Source of the DNA: Crossaster papposus
Taxonomy: Eukaryota; Echinodermata; Asteroidea; Velatida; Solasteridae
NCBI GenBank assembly: GCA_037893245.1
Contig: JBAIAA010000751.1
Location: forward strand, 1,383,491-1,447,490
Length of the DNA: 64,000 nt
Reading direction: 5' to 3'
Below are positions 43,816 through 55,220 of this stretch, piece after piece. Under the pieces are notes generated by a model. The model saw only the letters and a list, made by a program, of their open reading frames with translations, had not been told where the DNA came from and did not search any database. Numbering within the stretch: position 1 is the stretch's first letter; each line of letters begins with the position of its first letter. A program made the translations under genes and the position numbers.

Positions 43816-44823
43816 ATAAATGGATAGAACTATCCAAAGGCCTTGATGACCCCGACCTGCGACATATCGCCCTTAACCTCTTCCCGACACTACTCATGTC
43901 GGCAAACTAAGGCACCCATCTACTGCAAAAAAGTACAGCGCATCCTGGAGAAAGTGGGAGTCATGGGCATCAACCAAGATCGGAGTGACAGTTTTTACAG
44001 TACAACCGCTCGATTTTGCCCTCTACCTATCGTCACTCCTCCCATGCATGCAGAAATCTGTAGCAGACTCCGCCTCAGCCGCAGTCAACTGGGTACATAG
44101 TTTAGCCGGATTACCATCACCCACAGGCAATCCATTGGTCAAGATGACACTACAAGGCTACAGGAGGATAACGGCATCAACTCCAAAGAGAAAAGAACCT
44201 GTGACACCCGAGATGATGGCAAACCTGTACAAAGCGCACGGGCACTCCGACGCAGGACTGGACGACTTGCGCATATTGTTCACGTGCTTTGTTAGCTATG
44301 CTGGTTTTCTTCGTTACAATGACATTAGCAATGTAAGAAGAATAGATTGTAACATTTTGGACTGATACAGGCTCGTTATTCACCTAACCAAGTCCAAAAC
44401 TGACCAGTTCCGTCAAGGTTCTGATATCACTATCGGCAGAACATTTAAACCAACCTGCCCGGTCGTTATTATACCGAGCGATACTTCAAAGCCTTGGGTG
44501 ACCCAGTCAATTCCTCTTTACCGGTTCTCCGGCGTAGAATAGTTCGTTCCAAAAGCGGACTTATTCCAACGTCTCATGGACTGAGTTACACTAGAACTCG
44601 AGAAATTGTACTTGATGCTCTGAAACCGTTTGTCCCCGACATCCATAGTTTTGGCCTTCACAGCCTTAGATCAGGAGGCGCATCCGCTGCCTCCAATGCC
44701 CAAATTCCATCTCACGTAATATCAAAGCACGCCAGATGGAAATCTGACAAATCCAGAAACGCATATATCAAAAGTGATCACGCAGCATGTTTGCTCCCCT
44801 CAACCGCCCTGGGAACCTTTTAA
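43816..44823 (+). pseudogene. Tyrosine recombinase of the Ngaro/DIRS-type element, broken
   Basis: The integrase of this element class, which inserts the circular DNA. The N-terminal part (SAM-like DNA-binding domain) is recognisable by SASWRKWESWA, PLDFALYLSSL and SAVNWVHSLAGLP-like sequence over about 43920-44130. The catalytic domain carries the first Arg in GFLRYNDIS (codon 44312), HxxR in LHSLRSGGA (His 44659, Arg 44668), the next His in SKHARW (44728) and the probable nucleophile Tyr in NAYIKS (44764). The frame is broken by a shift near 43905, a TGA at 44363-44365 and a second shift near 44475-44490; the last open part is 44494-44823. All catalytic residues are present but no single protein can carry them. 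Confidence 0.82.
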
Positions 44824-44959
44824 TAAGATTATGTAAACGAATTAATGAGTAAGCTGATGTTCATCAGAAATTATACAACCCCGATAACCGGGTTGTGAAG
44901 ATTATTCCTCAGCAAATTTCAGCTGAGCAATGAATGATGATCAATGAATAAAGTGTTGG
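44824..44959. other. Retroelement 3' untranslated stretch
   Basis: 136 bp between the recombinase stop and B2, with short inverted repeats (AACCCCGATAACCGGGTT at about 44878, TTTCAGCTGA nearby). No gene seen. Confidence 0.4.
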
Positions 44960-45115
44960 TGTGTAGGTTGCGAGGCAACAAGCCGCTCCGCCATACCAAT
45001 CGTTCTCCAATGTTGTTTCCACTGCTTTTATTTTATTAATTGTCATGTTTATTTGGTAACATGAGGGAGATTTAGAAAAGAAAATTATTTTCTGACGGAA
45101 GTATGGAGGAAGAAA
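44960..45115 (+). repeat. Split direct repeat B2
   Basis: 156 bp, one base different from B1; marks the right end of the element. Confidence 0.92.
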
Positions 45116-45300
45116 TATCTGTATCGCATTGAATATCCCGGGTACAAGTTCCTTCTAAGAAACACGTTCTGCTGACCGATATGGTAAATTTCAGCAGTAT
45201 TTGTCCGTTTTCGGTTTCTTGTGTATTCCCTGCGCACCAAAAACTAATGAACGTTCTTGATCATCTTACTGGGATCACGCCCAAAACAGCAAATTAAGGA

Positions 45301-45369
45301 GTCGTGGTGGCCGAGTGGTTAAGGCGTTGGACTCGAAATCCAGCGCAGGTTCGAATCCTGTCTACGACG
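45301..45369 (+). pseudogene. tRNA-Ser(CGA) lacking variable arm, copy 50
   Basis: Same 13-base deletion as copy 49, but with the normal GGCCGAG D arm. Confidence 0.9.
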
Positions 45370-45465
45370 ATGACATTATTTTTGGTTTCTTTCACCGTGC
45401 TGTATTTCATGGTTTATACACCGTGTTATTTAATTTAAGACATTTAAGGTTCGCTTCTTCTAGCA

Positions 45466-45776
45466 GCCGGGTGTAGTAGCGTGCGCCTGTAATCCAGTGA
45501 CACTAGGAGGCCGGGGTTGGTGAATCGCTTGAGGCCGGAAGCAATGTGGTGTCGTCCTGCTCATGACGATCGGGTGTCCAGGCTAAGCTCTGCATCGACA
45601 TGGTAGGCCCGGCGGAGGTTGGGTACCATACCAGGTTGACTAAGGAGGGGTGTACCGGCTCAGGGCGGGTAACGCAGCAGGCAAAAGCTCCCATGTGGAG
45701 CAGTAAGCAGGATCACACTTGAGAATGGGAGGCTTCTCACAACCAGGACAACATGGCGAGACCCAATTCTTTATTT
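45466..45776 (+). ncRNA. 7SL: SRP RNA (7SL), copy 50
   Basis: Type A with GGCCGGAAGC, CAACCAGGAC and AGCAGCCGGG at the 5' edge. Confidence 0.92.
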
Positions 45777-46118
45777 TTTTCCGGATTTATTTGTCAAAAC
45801 GTCTGGTTTTGTTTTATTTTCTTGGTAGAACGATGAGGACCACCTTTTTTAACCAAAGCATTCAAATTTTAAATGGAGTTAACAGTAGTCGTAAAGGCCA
45901 AGTGGTTAAAGAGTTGGACGTTATGGCGCCGAATATCTGTATCGCATTGAATATCCCGGGTACAAGTTCCTTCTAAGAAACACGTTCTGCTGACCGATAT
46001 GGTAAATTTCAGCAGTATTTGTCCGTTTTCGGTTTCTTGTGTATTCCCTGCGCACCAAAAACTAATGAACGTTCTTGATCATCTTACTGGGATCACGCCC
46101 AAAACAGCAAATTAAGGA

Positions 46119-46187
46119 GTCGTGGTGGTCGAGTGGTTAAGGCGTTGGACTCGAAATCCAGCGCAGGTTCGAATCCTGTCTACGACG
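46119..46187 (+). pseudogene. tRNA-Ser(CGA) lacking variable arm, copy 51
   Basis: 13-base deletion plus GGTCGAG, the same pair of changes as copy 49. Confidence 0.9.
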
Positions 46188-46283
46188 ATGACATTATTTT
46201 TGGTTTCTTTCACCGTGCTGTATTTCATGGTTTATACACCGTGTTATTTAATTTAAGACATTTAAGGTTCGCTTCTTCTAGCG

Positions 46284-46594
46284 GCCGGGTGTAGTAGCGT
46301 GCGCCTGTAATCCAGTGACACTAGGAGGCCGGGGTTGGTGAATCGCTTGAGGCCGGGAGCAATGTGGTGTCGTCCTGCTCATGACGATCGGGTGTCCAGG
46401 CTAAGCTCTGCATCGACATGGTAGGCCCGGCGGAGGTTGGGTACCATACCAGGTTGACTAAGGAGGGGTGTACCGGCTCAGGGCGGGTAACGCAGCAGGC
46501 AAAAGCTCCCATGTGGAGCAGTAAGCAGGATCACACTTGAGAATGGGAGGCTTCTCACAACCCGGACAACATGGCGAGACCCAATTCTTTATTT
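46284..46594 (+). ncRNA. 7SL: SRP RNA (7SL), copy 51
   Basis: Type A, no private change noted. Confidence 0.94.
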
Positions 46595-46936
46595 TTTTCC
46601 GGATTTATTTGTCAAAACGTCTGGTTTTGTTTTATTTTCTTGGTAGAACGATGAGGACCACCTTTTTTAACCAAAGCATTCAAATTTTAAATGGAGTTAA
46701 CAGTAGTCGTAAAGGCCAAGTGGTTAAAGAGTTGGACGTTATGGCGCCGAATATCTGTATCGCATTGAATATCCCGGGTACAAGTTCCTTCTAAGAAACA
46801 CGTTCTGCTGACCGATATGGTAAATTTCAGCAGTATTTGTCCGTTTTCGGTTTCTTGTGTATTCCCTGCGCACCAAAAACTAATGAACGTTCTTGATCAT
46901 CTTACTGGGATCACGCCCAAAACAGCAAATTAAGGA

Positions 46937-47005
46937 GTCGTGGTGGTCGAGTGGTTAAGGCGTTGGACTCGAAATCCAGCGCAGGTTCGAATCCTGTCTA
47001 CGACG
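46937..47005 (+). pseudogene. tRNA-Ser(CGA) lacking variable arm, copy 52
   Basis: 13-base deletion plus GGTCGAG. Confidence 0.9.
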
Positions 47006-47101
47006 ATGACATTATTTTTGGTTTCTTTCACCGTGCTGTATTTCATGGTTTATACACCGTGTTATTTAATTTAAGACATTTAAGGTTCGCTTCTTCTAGC
47101 G

Positions 47102-47412
47102 GCCGGGTGTAGTAGCGTGCGCCTGTAATCCAGTGACACTAGGAGGCCGGGGTTGGTGAATCGCTTGAGGCCGGGAGCAATGTGGTGTCGTCCTGCTCAT
47201 GACGATCGGGTGTCCAGGCTAAGCTCTGCATCGACATGGTAGGCCCGGCGGAGGTTGGGTACCATACCAGGTTGACTAAGGAGGGGTGTACCGGCTCAGG
47301 GCGGGTAACGCAGCAGGCAAAAGCTCCCATGTGGAGCAGTAAGCAGGATCACACTTGAGAATGGGAGGCTTCTCACAACCCGGACAACATGGCGAGACCC
47401 AATTCTTTATTT
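47102..47412 (+). ncRNA. 7SL: SRP RNA (7SL), copy 52
   Basis: Type A, no private change noted. Confidence 0.94.
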
Positions 47413-47754
47413 TTTTCCGGATTTATTTGTCAAAACGTCTGGTTTTGTTTTATTTTCTTGGTAGAACGATGAGGACCACCTTTTTTAACCAAAGCATTCA
47501 AATTTTAAATGGAGTTAACAGTAGTCGTAAAGGCCAAGTGGTTAAAGAGTTGGACGTTATGGCGCCGAATATCTGTATCGCATTGAATATCCCGGGTACA
47601 AGTTCCTTCTAAGAAACACGTTCTGCTGACCGATATGGTAAATTTCAGCAGTATTTGTCCGTTTTCGGTTTCTTGTGTATTCCCTGCGCACCAAAAACTA
47701 ATGAACGTTCTTGATCATCTTACTGGGATCACGCCCAAAACAGCAAATTAAGGA

Positions 47755-47823
47755 GTCGTGGTGGCCGAGTGGTTAAGGCGTTGGACTCGAAATCCAGCGC
47801 AGGTTCGAATCCTGTCTACGACG
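47755..47823 (+). pseudogene. tRNA-Ser(CGA) lacking variable arm, copy 53
   Basis: 13-base deletion with normal GGCCGAG; last of the run. Confidence 0.9.
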
Positions 47824-47919
47824 ATGACATTATTTTTGGTTTCTTTCACCGTGCTGTATTTCATGGTTTATACACCGTGTTATTTAATTTAAGACATTTA
47901 ATGTTCGCTTCTTCTAGCG

Positions 47920-48230
47920 GCCGGGTGTAGTAGCGTGCGCCTGTAATCCAGTGACACTAGGAGGCCGGGGTTGGTGAATCGCTTGAGGCCGGGAGCAATG
48001 TGGTGTCGTCCTGCTCATGACGATCGGGTGTCCAGGCTAAGCTCTGCATCGACATGGTAGGCCCGGCGGAGGTTGGGTACCATACCAGGTTGACTAAGGA
48101 GGGGTGTACCGGCTCAGGGCAGGTAACGCAGCAGGCAAAAGCTCCCATGTGGAGCAGTAAGCAGAATCACACTTGAGAATGGGAGGCTTCTCACAACCCG
48201 GACAACATGGCGAGACCCAATTCTTTATTT
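47920..48230 (+). ncRNA. 7SL: SRP RNA (7SL), copy 53
   Basis: Type A with GGGCAGGTAACG for GGGCGGGTAACG at the helix 8 loop, and AGCAGAATC. Confidence 0.92.
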
Positions 48231-48572
48231 TTTTCCGGATTTATTTGTCAAAACGTCTGGTTTTGTTTTATTTTCTTGGTAGAACGATGAGGACCACCTT
48301 TTTTAACCAAAGCATTCAAATTTTAAATGGAGTTAACAGTAGTCGTAAAGGCCAAGTGGTTAAAGAGTTGGACGTTATGGCGCCGAATATCTGTATCGCA
48401 TTGAATATCCCGGGTACAAGTTCCTTCTAAGAAACACGTTCTGCTGACCGATATGGTAAATTTCAGCAGTATTTGCCCGTTTTCGGTTTCTTGTGTATTC
48501 CCTGCGCACCAAAAACTAATGAACGTTCTTGATCATCTTACTGGGATCACGCCCAAAACAGCAAATTAAGGA

Positions 48573-48654
48573 GTCGTGGTGGCCGAGTGGTTAAGGCGTT
48601 GGACTCGAAATCCAATGGGATTTTCCCGCGCAGGTTCGAATCCTGTCTACGACG
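48573..48654 (+). tRNA. tRNA-Ser-CGA: tRNA-Ser(CGA), copy 54
   Basis: Canonical body, variable arm restored. Confidence 0.95.
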
Positions 48655-48750
48655 ATGACATTATTTTTGGTTTCTTTCACCGTGCTGTATTTCATGGTTT
48701 ATACACCGTGTTATTTAATTTAAGACATTTAAGGTTCGCTTCTTCTAGCG

Positions 48751-49061
48751 GCCGGGTGTAGTAGCGTGCGCCTGTAATCCAGTGACACTAGGAGGCCGGG
48801 GTTGGTGAATCGCTTGAGGCCGGGAGCAATGTGGTGTCGTCCTGCTCATGACGATCGGGTGTCCAGGCTAAGCTCTGCATCGACATGGTAGGCCCGGCGG
48901 AGGTTGGGTACCATACCAGGTTGACTAAGGAGGGGTGTACCGGCTCAGGGCGGGTAACGCAGCAGGCAAAAGCTCCCATGTGGAGCAGTAAGCAGGATCA
49001 CACTTGAGAATGGGAGGCTTCTCACAACCCGGACAACATGGCGAGACCCAATTCTTAATTT
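48751..49061 (+). ncRNA. 7SL: SRP RNA (7SL), copy 54
   Basis: Type A S domain but with the CTTAATT 3' end otherwise linked to type B. Confidence 0.93.
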
Positions 49062-49403
49062 TTTTCCGGATTTATTTGTCAAAACGTCTGGTTTTGTTTT
49101 ATTTTCTTGGTAGAACGATGAGGACCACCTTTTTTAACCAAAGCATTCAAATTTTAAATGGAGTTAACAGTAGTCGTAAAGGCCAAGTGGTTAAAGAGTT
49201 GGACGTTATGGCGCCGAATATCTGTATCGCATTGAATATCCCGGGTACAAGTTTCTTCTAAGAAACACGTTCTGCTGACCGATATGGTAAATTTCAGCAG
49301 TATTTGCCCGTTTTCGGTTTCTTGTGTATTCCCTGCGCACCAAAAACTAATGAACGTTCTTGATCATCTTACTGGGATCACGCCCAAAACAGCAAATTAA
49401 GGA

Positions 49404-49485
49404 GTCGTGGTGGCCGAGTGGTTAAGGCGTTGGACTCGAAATCCAATGGGATTTTCCCGCGCAGGTTCGAATCCTGTCTACGACG
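49404..49485 (+). tRNA. tRNA-Ser-CGA: tRNA-Ser(CGA), copy 55
   Basis: Canonical body. Confidence 0.95.
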
Positions 49486-49581
49486 ATGACATTATTTTTG
49501 GTTTCTTTCACCGTGCTGTATTTCATGGTTTATACACCGTGTTATTTAATTTAAGACATTTAAGGTTCGCTTCTTCTAGCG

Positions 49582-49892
49582 GCCGGGTGTAGTAGCGTGC
49601 GCCTGTAATCCAGTGACACTAGGAGGCCGGGGTTGGTGAATCGCTTGAGGCCGGGAGCAATGTGGTGTCGTCCTGCTCATGACGATCGGGTGTCCAGGCT
49701 AAGCTCTGCATCGACATGGTAGGCCCGGCGGAGGTTGGGTACCATACCAGGTTGACTAAGGAGGGGTGTACCGGCTCAGGGCGGGTAACGCAGCAGGCAA
49801 AAGCTCCCATGTGGAGCAGTAAGCAGGATCACACTTGAGAATGGGAGGCTTCTCACAACCCGGACAACATGGCGAGACCCAATTCTTTATTT
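49582..49892 (+). ncRNA. 7SL: SRP RNA (7SL), copy 55
   Basis: Type A, no private change noted. Confidence 0.94.
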
Positions 49893-50234
49893 TTTTCCGG
49901 ATTTATTTGTCAAAACGTCTGGTTTTGTTTTATTTTCTTGGTAGAACGATGAGGACCACCTTTTTTAACCAAAGCATTCACATTTTAAATGGAGTTAACA
50001 GTAGTCGTAAAGGCCAAGTGGTTAAAGAGTTGGACGTTATGGCGCCGAATATCTGTATCGCATTGAATATCCCGGGTACAAGTTCCTTCTAAGAAACACG
50101 TTCTGCTGACCGATATGGTAAATTTCAGCAGTATTTGTCCGTTTTCGGTTTCTTGTGTATTCCCTGCGCACCAAAAACTAATGAACGTTCTTGATCATCT
50201 TACTGGGATCACGCCCAAAACAGCAAATTAAGGA

Positions 50235-50316
50235 GTCGTGGTGGCCGAGTGGTTAAGGCGTTGGACTCGAAATCCAATGGGATTTTCCCGCGCAGGTTCG
50301 AATCCTGTCTACGACG
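50235..50316 (+). tRNA. tRNA-Ser-CGA: tRNA-Ser(CGA), copy 56
   Basis: Canonical body. Confidence 0.95.
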
Positions 50317-50412
50317 ATGACATTATTTTTGGTTTCTTTCACCGTGCTGTATTTCATGGTTTATACACCGTGTTATTTAATTTAAGACATTTAAGGTTCG
50401 CTTCTTCTAGCG

Positions 50413-50723
50413 GCCGGGTGTAGTAGCGTGCGCCTGTAATCCAGTGACACTAGGAGGCCGGGGTTGGTGAATCGCTTGAGGCCGGGAGCAATGTGGTGTC
50501 GTCCTGCTCATGACGATCGGGTGTCCAGGCTAAGCTCTGCATCGACATGGTAGGCCCGGCGGAGGTTGGGTACCATACCAGGTTGACTAAGGAGGGGTGT
50601 ACCGGCTCAGGGCGGGTAACGCAGCAGGCAAAAGCTCCCATGTGGAGCAGTAAGCAGGATCACACTTGAGAATGGGAGGCTTCTCACAACCCGGACAACA
50701 TGGCGAGACCCAATTCTTTATTT
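50413..50723 (+). ncRNA. 7SL: SRP RNA (7SL), copy 56
   Basis: Type A; the relic downstream has GTCGTCAAGG, shared with the next two units and the one at 55652. Confidence 0.94.
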
Positions 50724-51065
50724 TTTTCCGGATTTATTTGTCAAAACGACTGGTTTTGTTTTATTTTCTTGGTAGAACGATGAGGACCACCTTTTTTAAC
50801 CAAAGCATTCAAATTTTAAATGGAGTTAACAGTAGTCGTCAAGGCCAAGTGGTTAAAGAGTTGGACGTTATGGCGCCGAATATCTGTATCGCATTGAATA
50901 TCCCGGGTACAAGTTCCTTCTAAGAAACACGTTCTGCTGACCGATATGGTAAATTTCAGCAGTATTTGTCCGTTTTCGGTTTCTTGTGTATTCCCTGCGC
51001 ACCAAAAACTAATGAACGTTCTTGATCATCTTACTGGGATCACGCCCAAAACAGCAAATTAAGGA

Positions 51066-51147
51066 GTCGTGGTGGCCGAGTGGTTAAGGCGTTGGACTCG
51101 AAATCCAATGGGATTTTCCCGCGCAGGTTCGAATCCTGTCTACGACG
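51066..51147 (+). tRNA. tRNA-Ser-CGA: tRNA-Ser(CGA), copy 57
   Basis: Canonical body. Confidence 0.95.
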
Positions 51148-51243
51148 ATGACATTATTTTTGGTTTCTTTCACCGTGCTGTATTTCATGGTTTATACACC
51201 GTGTTATTTAATTTAAGACATTTAAGGTTTGCTTCTTCTAGCG

Positions 51244-51554
51244 GCCGGGTGTAGTAGCGTGCGCCTGTAATCCAGTGACACTAGAAGGCCGGGGTTGGTG
51301 AATCGCTTGAGGCCGGGAGCAATGTGGTGTCGTCCTGCTCATGACGATCGGGTGTCCAGGCTAAGCTCTGCATCCACATGGTAGGCCCGGCGGAGGTTGG
51401 GTACCATACCAGGTTGACTAAGGAGGGGTGTACCGGCTCAGGGCGGGTAACGCAGCAGGCAAAAGCTCCCATGTGGAGCAGTAAGCAGGATCACACTTGA
51501 GAATGGGAGGCTTCTCACAACCCGGACAACATGGCGAGACCCAATTCTTTATTT
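51244..51554 (+). ncRNA. 7SL: SRP RNA (7SL), copy 57
   Basis: Type A with CTAGAAGG and GCATCCACATGG. Confidence 0.93.
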
Positions 51555-51896
51555 TTTTCCGGATTTATTTGTCAAAACCTCTGGTTTTGTTTTATTTTCT
51601 TGGTAGAACGATGAGGACCACCTTTTTTAACCAAAGCATTCAAATTTTAAATGGAGTTAACAGTAGTCGTCAAGGCCAAGTGGTTAAAGAGTTGGACGTT
51701 ATGGCGCCGAATATCTGTATCGCATTGAATATCCCGGGTACAAGTTCCTTCTAAGAAACACGTTCTGCTGACCGATATGGTAAATTTCAGCAGTATTTGT
51801 CCGTTTTCGGTTTCTTGTGTATTCCCTGCGCACCAAAAACTAATGAACGTTCTTGATCATCTTACTGGGATCACGCCCAAAACAGCAAATTAAGGA

Positions 51897-51978
51897 GTCG
51901 TGGTGGCCGAGTGGTTAAGGCGTTGGACTCGAAATCCAATGGGATTTTCCCGCGCAGGTTCGAATCCTGTCTACGACG
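51897..51978 (+). tRNA. tRNA-Ser-CGA: tRNA-Ser(CGA), copy 58
   Basis: Canonical body; this unit and the next are near twins (shared AAACCTCTGG and GGTTTTTACACC). Confidence 0.95.
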
Positions 51979-52074
51979 ATGACATTATTTTTGGTTTCTT
52001 TCACCGTGCTGTATTTCATGGTTTTTACACCGTGTTATTTAATTTAAGACATTTAAGGTTCGCTTCTTCTAGCG

Positions 52075-52385
52075 GCCGGGTGTAGTAGCGTGCGCCTGTA
52101 ATCCAGTGACACTAGGAGGCCGGGGTTGGTGAATCGCTTGAGGCCGGGAGCAATGTGGTGTCGTCCTGCTCATGACGATCGGGTGTCCAGGCTAAGCTCT
52201 GCATCGACATGGTAGGCCCGGCGGAGGTTGGGTACCATACCAGGTTGACTAAGGAGGGGTGTACCGGCTCAGGGCGGGTAACGCAGCAGGCAAAAGCTCC
52301 CATGTGGAGCAGTAAGCAGGATCACACTTGAGAATGGGAGGCTTCTCACAACCCGGACAACATGGCGAGACCCAATTCTTTATTT
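52075..52385 (+). ncRNA. 7SL: SRP RNA (7SL), copy 58
   Basis: Type A, no private change noted. Confidence 0.94.
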
Positions 52386-52727
52386 TTTTCCGGATTTATT
52401 TGTCAAAACCTCTGGTTTTGTTTTATTTTCTTGGTAGAACGATGAGGACCACCTTTTTTAACCAAAGCATTCAAATTTTAAATGGAGTTAACAGTAGTCG
52501 TCAAGGCCAAGTGGTTAAAGAGTTGGACGTTATGGCGCCGAATATCTGTATCGCATTGAATATCCCGGGTACAAGTTCCTTCTAAGAAACACGTTCTGCT
52601 GACCGATATGGTAAATTTCAGCAGTATTTGTCCGTTTTCGGTTTCTTGTGTATTCCCTGCGCACCAAAAACTAATGAACGTTCTTGATCATATTACTGGG
52701 ATCACGCCCAAAACAGCAAATTAAGGA

Positions 52728-52809
52728 GTCGTGGTGGCCGAGTGGTTAAGGCGTTGGACTCGAAATCCAATGGGATTTTCCCGCGCAGGTTCGAATCCTG
52801 TCTACGACG
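52728..52809 (+). tRNA. tRNA-Ser-CGA: tRNA-Ser(CGA), copy 59
   Basis: Canonical body; upstream GATCATATTACTGG shared with copy 60. Confidence 0.95.
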
Positions 52810-52905
52810 ATGACATTATTTTTGGTTTCTTTCACCGTGCTGTATTTCATGGTTTTTACACCGTGTTATTTAATTTAAGACATTTAAGGTTCGCTTCTTC
52901 TAGCG

Positions 52906-53216
52906 GCCGGGTGTAGTAGCGTGCGCCTGTAATCCAGTGACACTAGGAGGCCGGGGTTGGTGAATCGCTTGAGGCCGGGAGCAATGTGGTGTCGTCCTGC
53001 TCATGACGATCGGGTGTCCAGGCTAAGCTCTGCATCGACATGGTAGGCCCGGCGGAGGTTGGGTACCATACCAGGTTGACTAAGGAGGGGTGTACCGGCT
53101 CAGGGCGGGTAACGCAGCAGGCAAAAGCTCCCATGTGGAGCAGTAAGCAGGATCACACTTGAGAATGGGAGGCTTCTCACAACCCGGACAACATGGCGAG
53201 ACCCAATTCTTTATTT
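52906..53216 (+). ncRNA. 7SL: SRP RNA (7SL), copy 59
   Basis: Type A, no private change noted. Confidence 0.94.
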
Positions 53217-53558
53217 TTTTCCGGATTTATTTGTCAAAACGTCTGGTTTTGTTTTATTTTCTTGGTAGAACGATGAGGACCACCTTTTTTAACCAAAGCA
53301 TTCAAATTTTAAATGGAGTTAACAGTAGTCGTAAAGGCCAAGTGGTTAAAGAGTTGGACGTTATGGCGCCGAATATCTGTATCGCATTGAATATCCCGGG
53401 TACAAGTTCCTTCTAAGAAACACGTTCTGCTGACCGATATGGTAAATTTCAGCAGTATTTGTCCGTTTTCGGTTTCTTGTGTATTCCCTGCGCACCAAAA
53501 ACTAATGAACGTTCTTGATCATATTACTGGGATCACGCCCAAAACAGCAAATTAAGGA

Positions 53559-53640
53559 GTCGTGGTGGCCGAGTGGTTAAGGCGTTGGACTCGAAATCCA
53601 ATGGGATTTTCCCGCGCAGGTTCGAATCCTGTCTACGACG
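53559..53640 (+). tRNA. tRNA-Ser-CGA: tRNA-Ser(CGA), copy 60
   Basis: Canonical body. Confidence 0.95.
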
Positions 53641-53736
53641 ATGACATTATTTTTGGTTTCTTTCACCGTGCTGTATTTCATGGTTTATACACCGTGTTAT
53701 TTAATTTAAGACATTTAAGGTTCGCTTCTTCTAGCG

Positions 53737-54047
53737 GCCGGGTGTAGTAGCGTGCGCCTGTAATCCAGTGACACTAGGAGGCCGGGGTTGGTGAATCGCT
53801 TGAGGCTGGGAGCAATGTGGTGTCGTCCTGCTCATGACGATCGGGTGTCCAGGCTAAGCTCTGCATCGACATGGTAGGCCCGGCGGAGGTTGGGTACCAT
53901 ACCAGGTTGACTAAGGAGGGGTGTACCGGCTCAGGGCGGGTAACGCAGCAGGCAAAAGCTCCCATGTGGAGCAGTAAGCAGGATCACACTTGAGAATGGG
54001 AGGCTTCTCACAACCCGGACAACATGGCGAGACCCAATTCTTTATTT
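53737..54047 (+). ncRNA. 7SL: SRP RNA (7SL), copy 60
   Basis: Type A with TTGAGGCTGGG in the B-box-like block. Confidence 0.93.
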
Positions 54048-54389
54048 TTTTCCGGATTTATTTGTCAAAACGTCTGGTTTTGTTTTATTTTCTTGGTAGA
54101 ACGATGAGGACCACCTTTTTTAACCAAAGCATTCAAATTTTAAATGGAGTTAACAGTAGTCGTAAAGGCCAAGTGGTTAAAGAGTTGGACGTTATGGCGC
54201 CGAATATCTGTATCGCATTGAATATCCCGGGTACAAGTTCCTTCTAAGAAACACGTTCTGCTGACCGATATGGTAAATTTCAGCAGTATTTGTCCGTTTT
54301 CGGTTTCTTGTGTATTCCCTGCGCACCAAAAACTAATGAACGTTCTTGATCATCTTACTGGGATCACGCCCAAAACAGCAAATTAAGGA

Positions 54390-54471
54390 GTCGTGGTGGC
54401 CGAGTGGTTAAGGCGTTGGACTCGAAATCCAATGGGATTTTCCCGCGCAGGTTCGAATCCTGTCTACGACG
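54390..54471 (+). tRNA. tRNA-Ser-CGA: tRNA-Ser(CGA), copy 61
   Basis: Canonical body. Confidence 0.95.
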
Positions 54472-54567
54472 ATGACATTATTTTTGGTTTCTTTCACCGT
54501 GCTGTATTTCATGGTTTATACACCGTGTTATTTAATTTAAGACATTTAAGGTTCGCTTCTTCTAGCG

Positions 54568-54878
54568 GCCGGGTGTAGTAGCGTGCGCCTGTAATCCAGT
54601 GACACTAGGAGGCCGGGGTTGGTGAATCGCTTGAGGCCGGGAGCAATGTGGTGTCGTCCTGCTCATGACGATCGGGTGTCCAGGCTAAGCTCTGCATCGA
54701 CATGGTAGGCCCGGCGGAGGTTGGGTACCATACCAGGTTGACTAAGGAGGGGTGTACCGGCTCAGGGCGGGTAACGCAGCAGGCAAAAGCTCCCATGTGG
54801 AGCAGTAAGCAGGATCACACTTGAGAATGGGAGGCTTCTCACAACCCGGACAACATGGCGAGACCCAATTCTTTATTT
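54568..54878 (+). ncRNA. 7SL: SRP RNA (7SL), copy 61
   Basis: Type A, no private change noted. Confidence 0.94.
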
Positions 54879-55220
54879 TTTTCCGGATTTATTTGTCAAA
54901 ACGTCTGGTTTTGTTTTATTTTCTTGGTAGAACGATGAGGACCACCTTTTTTAACCAAAGCATTCAAATTTTAAATGGAGTTAACAGTAGTCGTAAAGGC
55001 CAAGCGGTTAAAGAGTTGGACGTTATGGCGCCGAATATCTGTATCGCATTGAATATCCCGGGTACAAGTTCCTTCTAAGAAACACGTTCTGCTGACCGAT
55101 ATGGTAAATTTCAGCAGTATTTGTCCGTTTTCGGTTTCTTGTGTATTCCCTGCGCACCAAAAACTAATGAACGTTCTTGATCATCTTACTGGGATCACGC
55201 CCAAAACAGCAAATTAAGGA

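Larger units (their letters stand above)
41205..45115 (+). mobile_element. Ngaro/DIRS-type tyrosine-recombinase retrotransposon, degenerate
   Basis: 3,911-bp insertion. It has split direct repeats in the order A1 (41205-41357), B1 (43076-43231) joined to A2 (43232-43384), and B2 (44960-45115), the signature of YR retrotransposons that integrate from a circle. It encodes a gag-like protein with zinc knuckle, a DIRS-type reverse transcriptase and a tyrosine recombinase, and has no LTRs or DDE integrase. No target duplication: left junction CCGAA-GTTAC, right junction AGAAA-TATCT, and B1/A2 junction AGAAAGTTAC against target CCGAATATCT fit a crossover in a shared AA. No RNase H is recognisable, the RT stops early and the recombinase is broken, so this copy is not autonomous. 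Confidence 0.92.
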
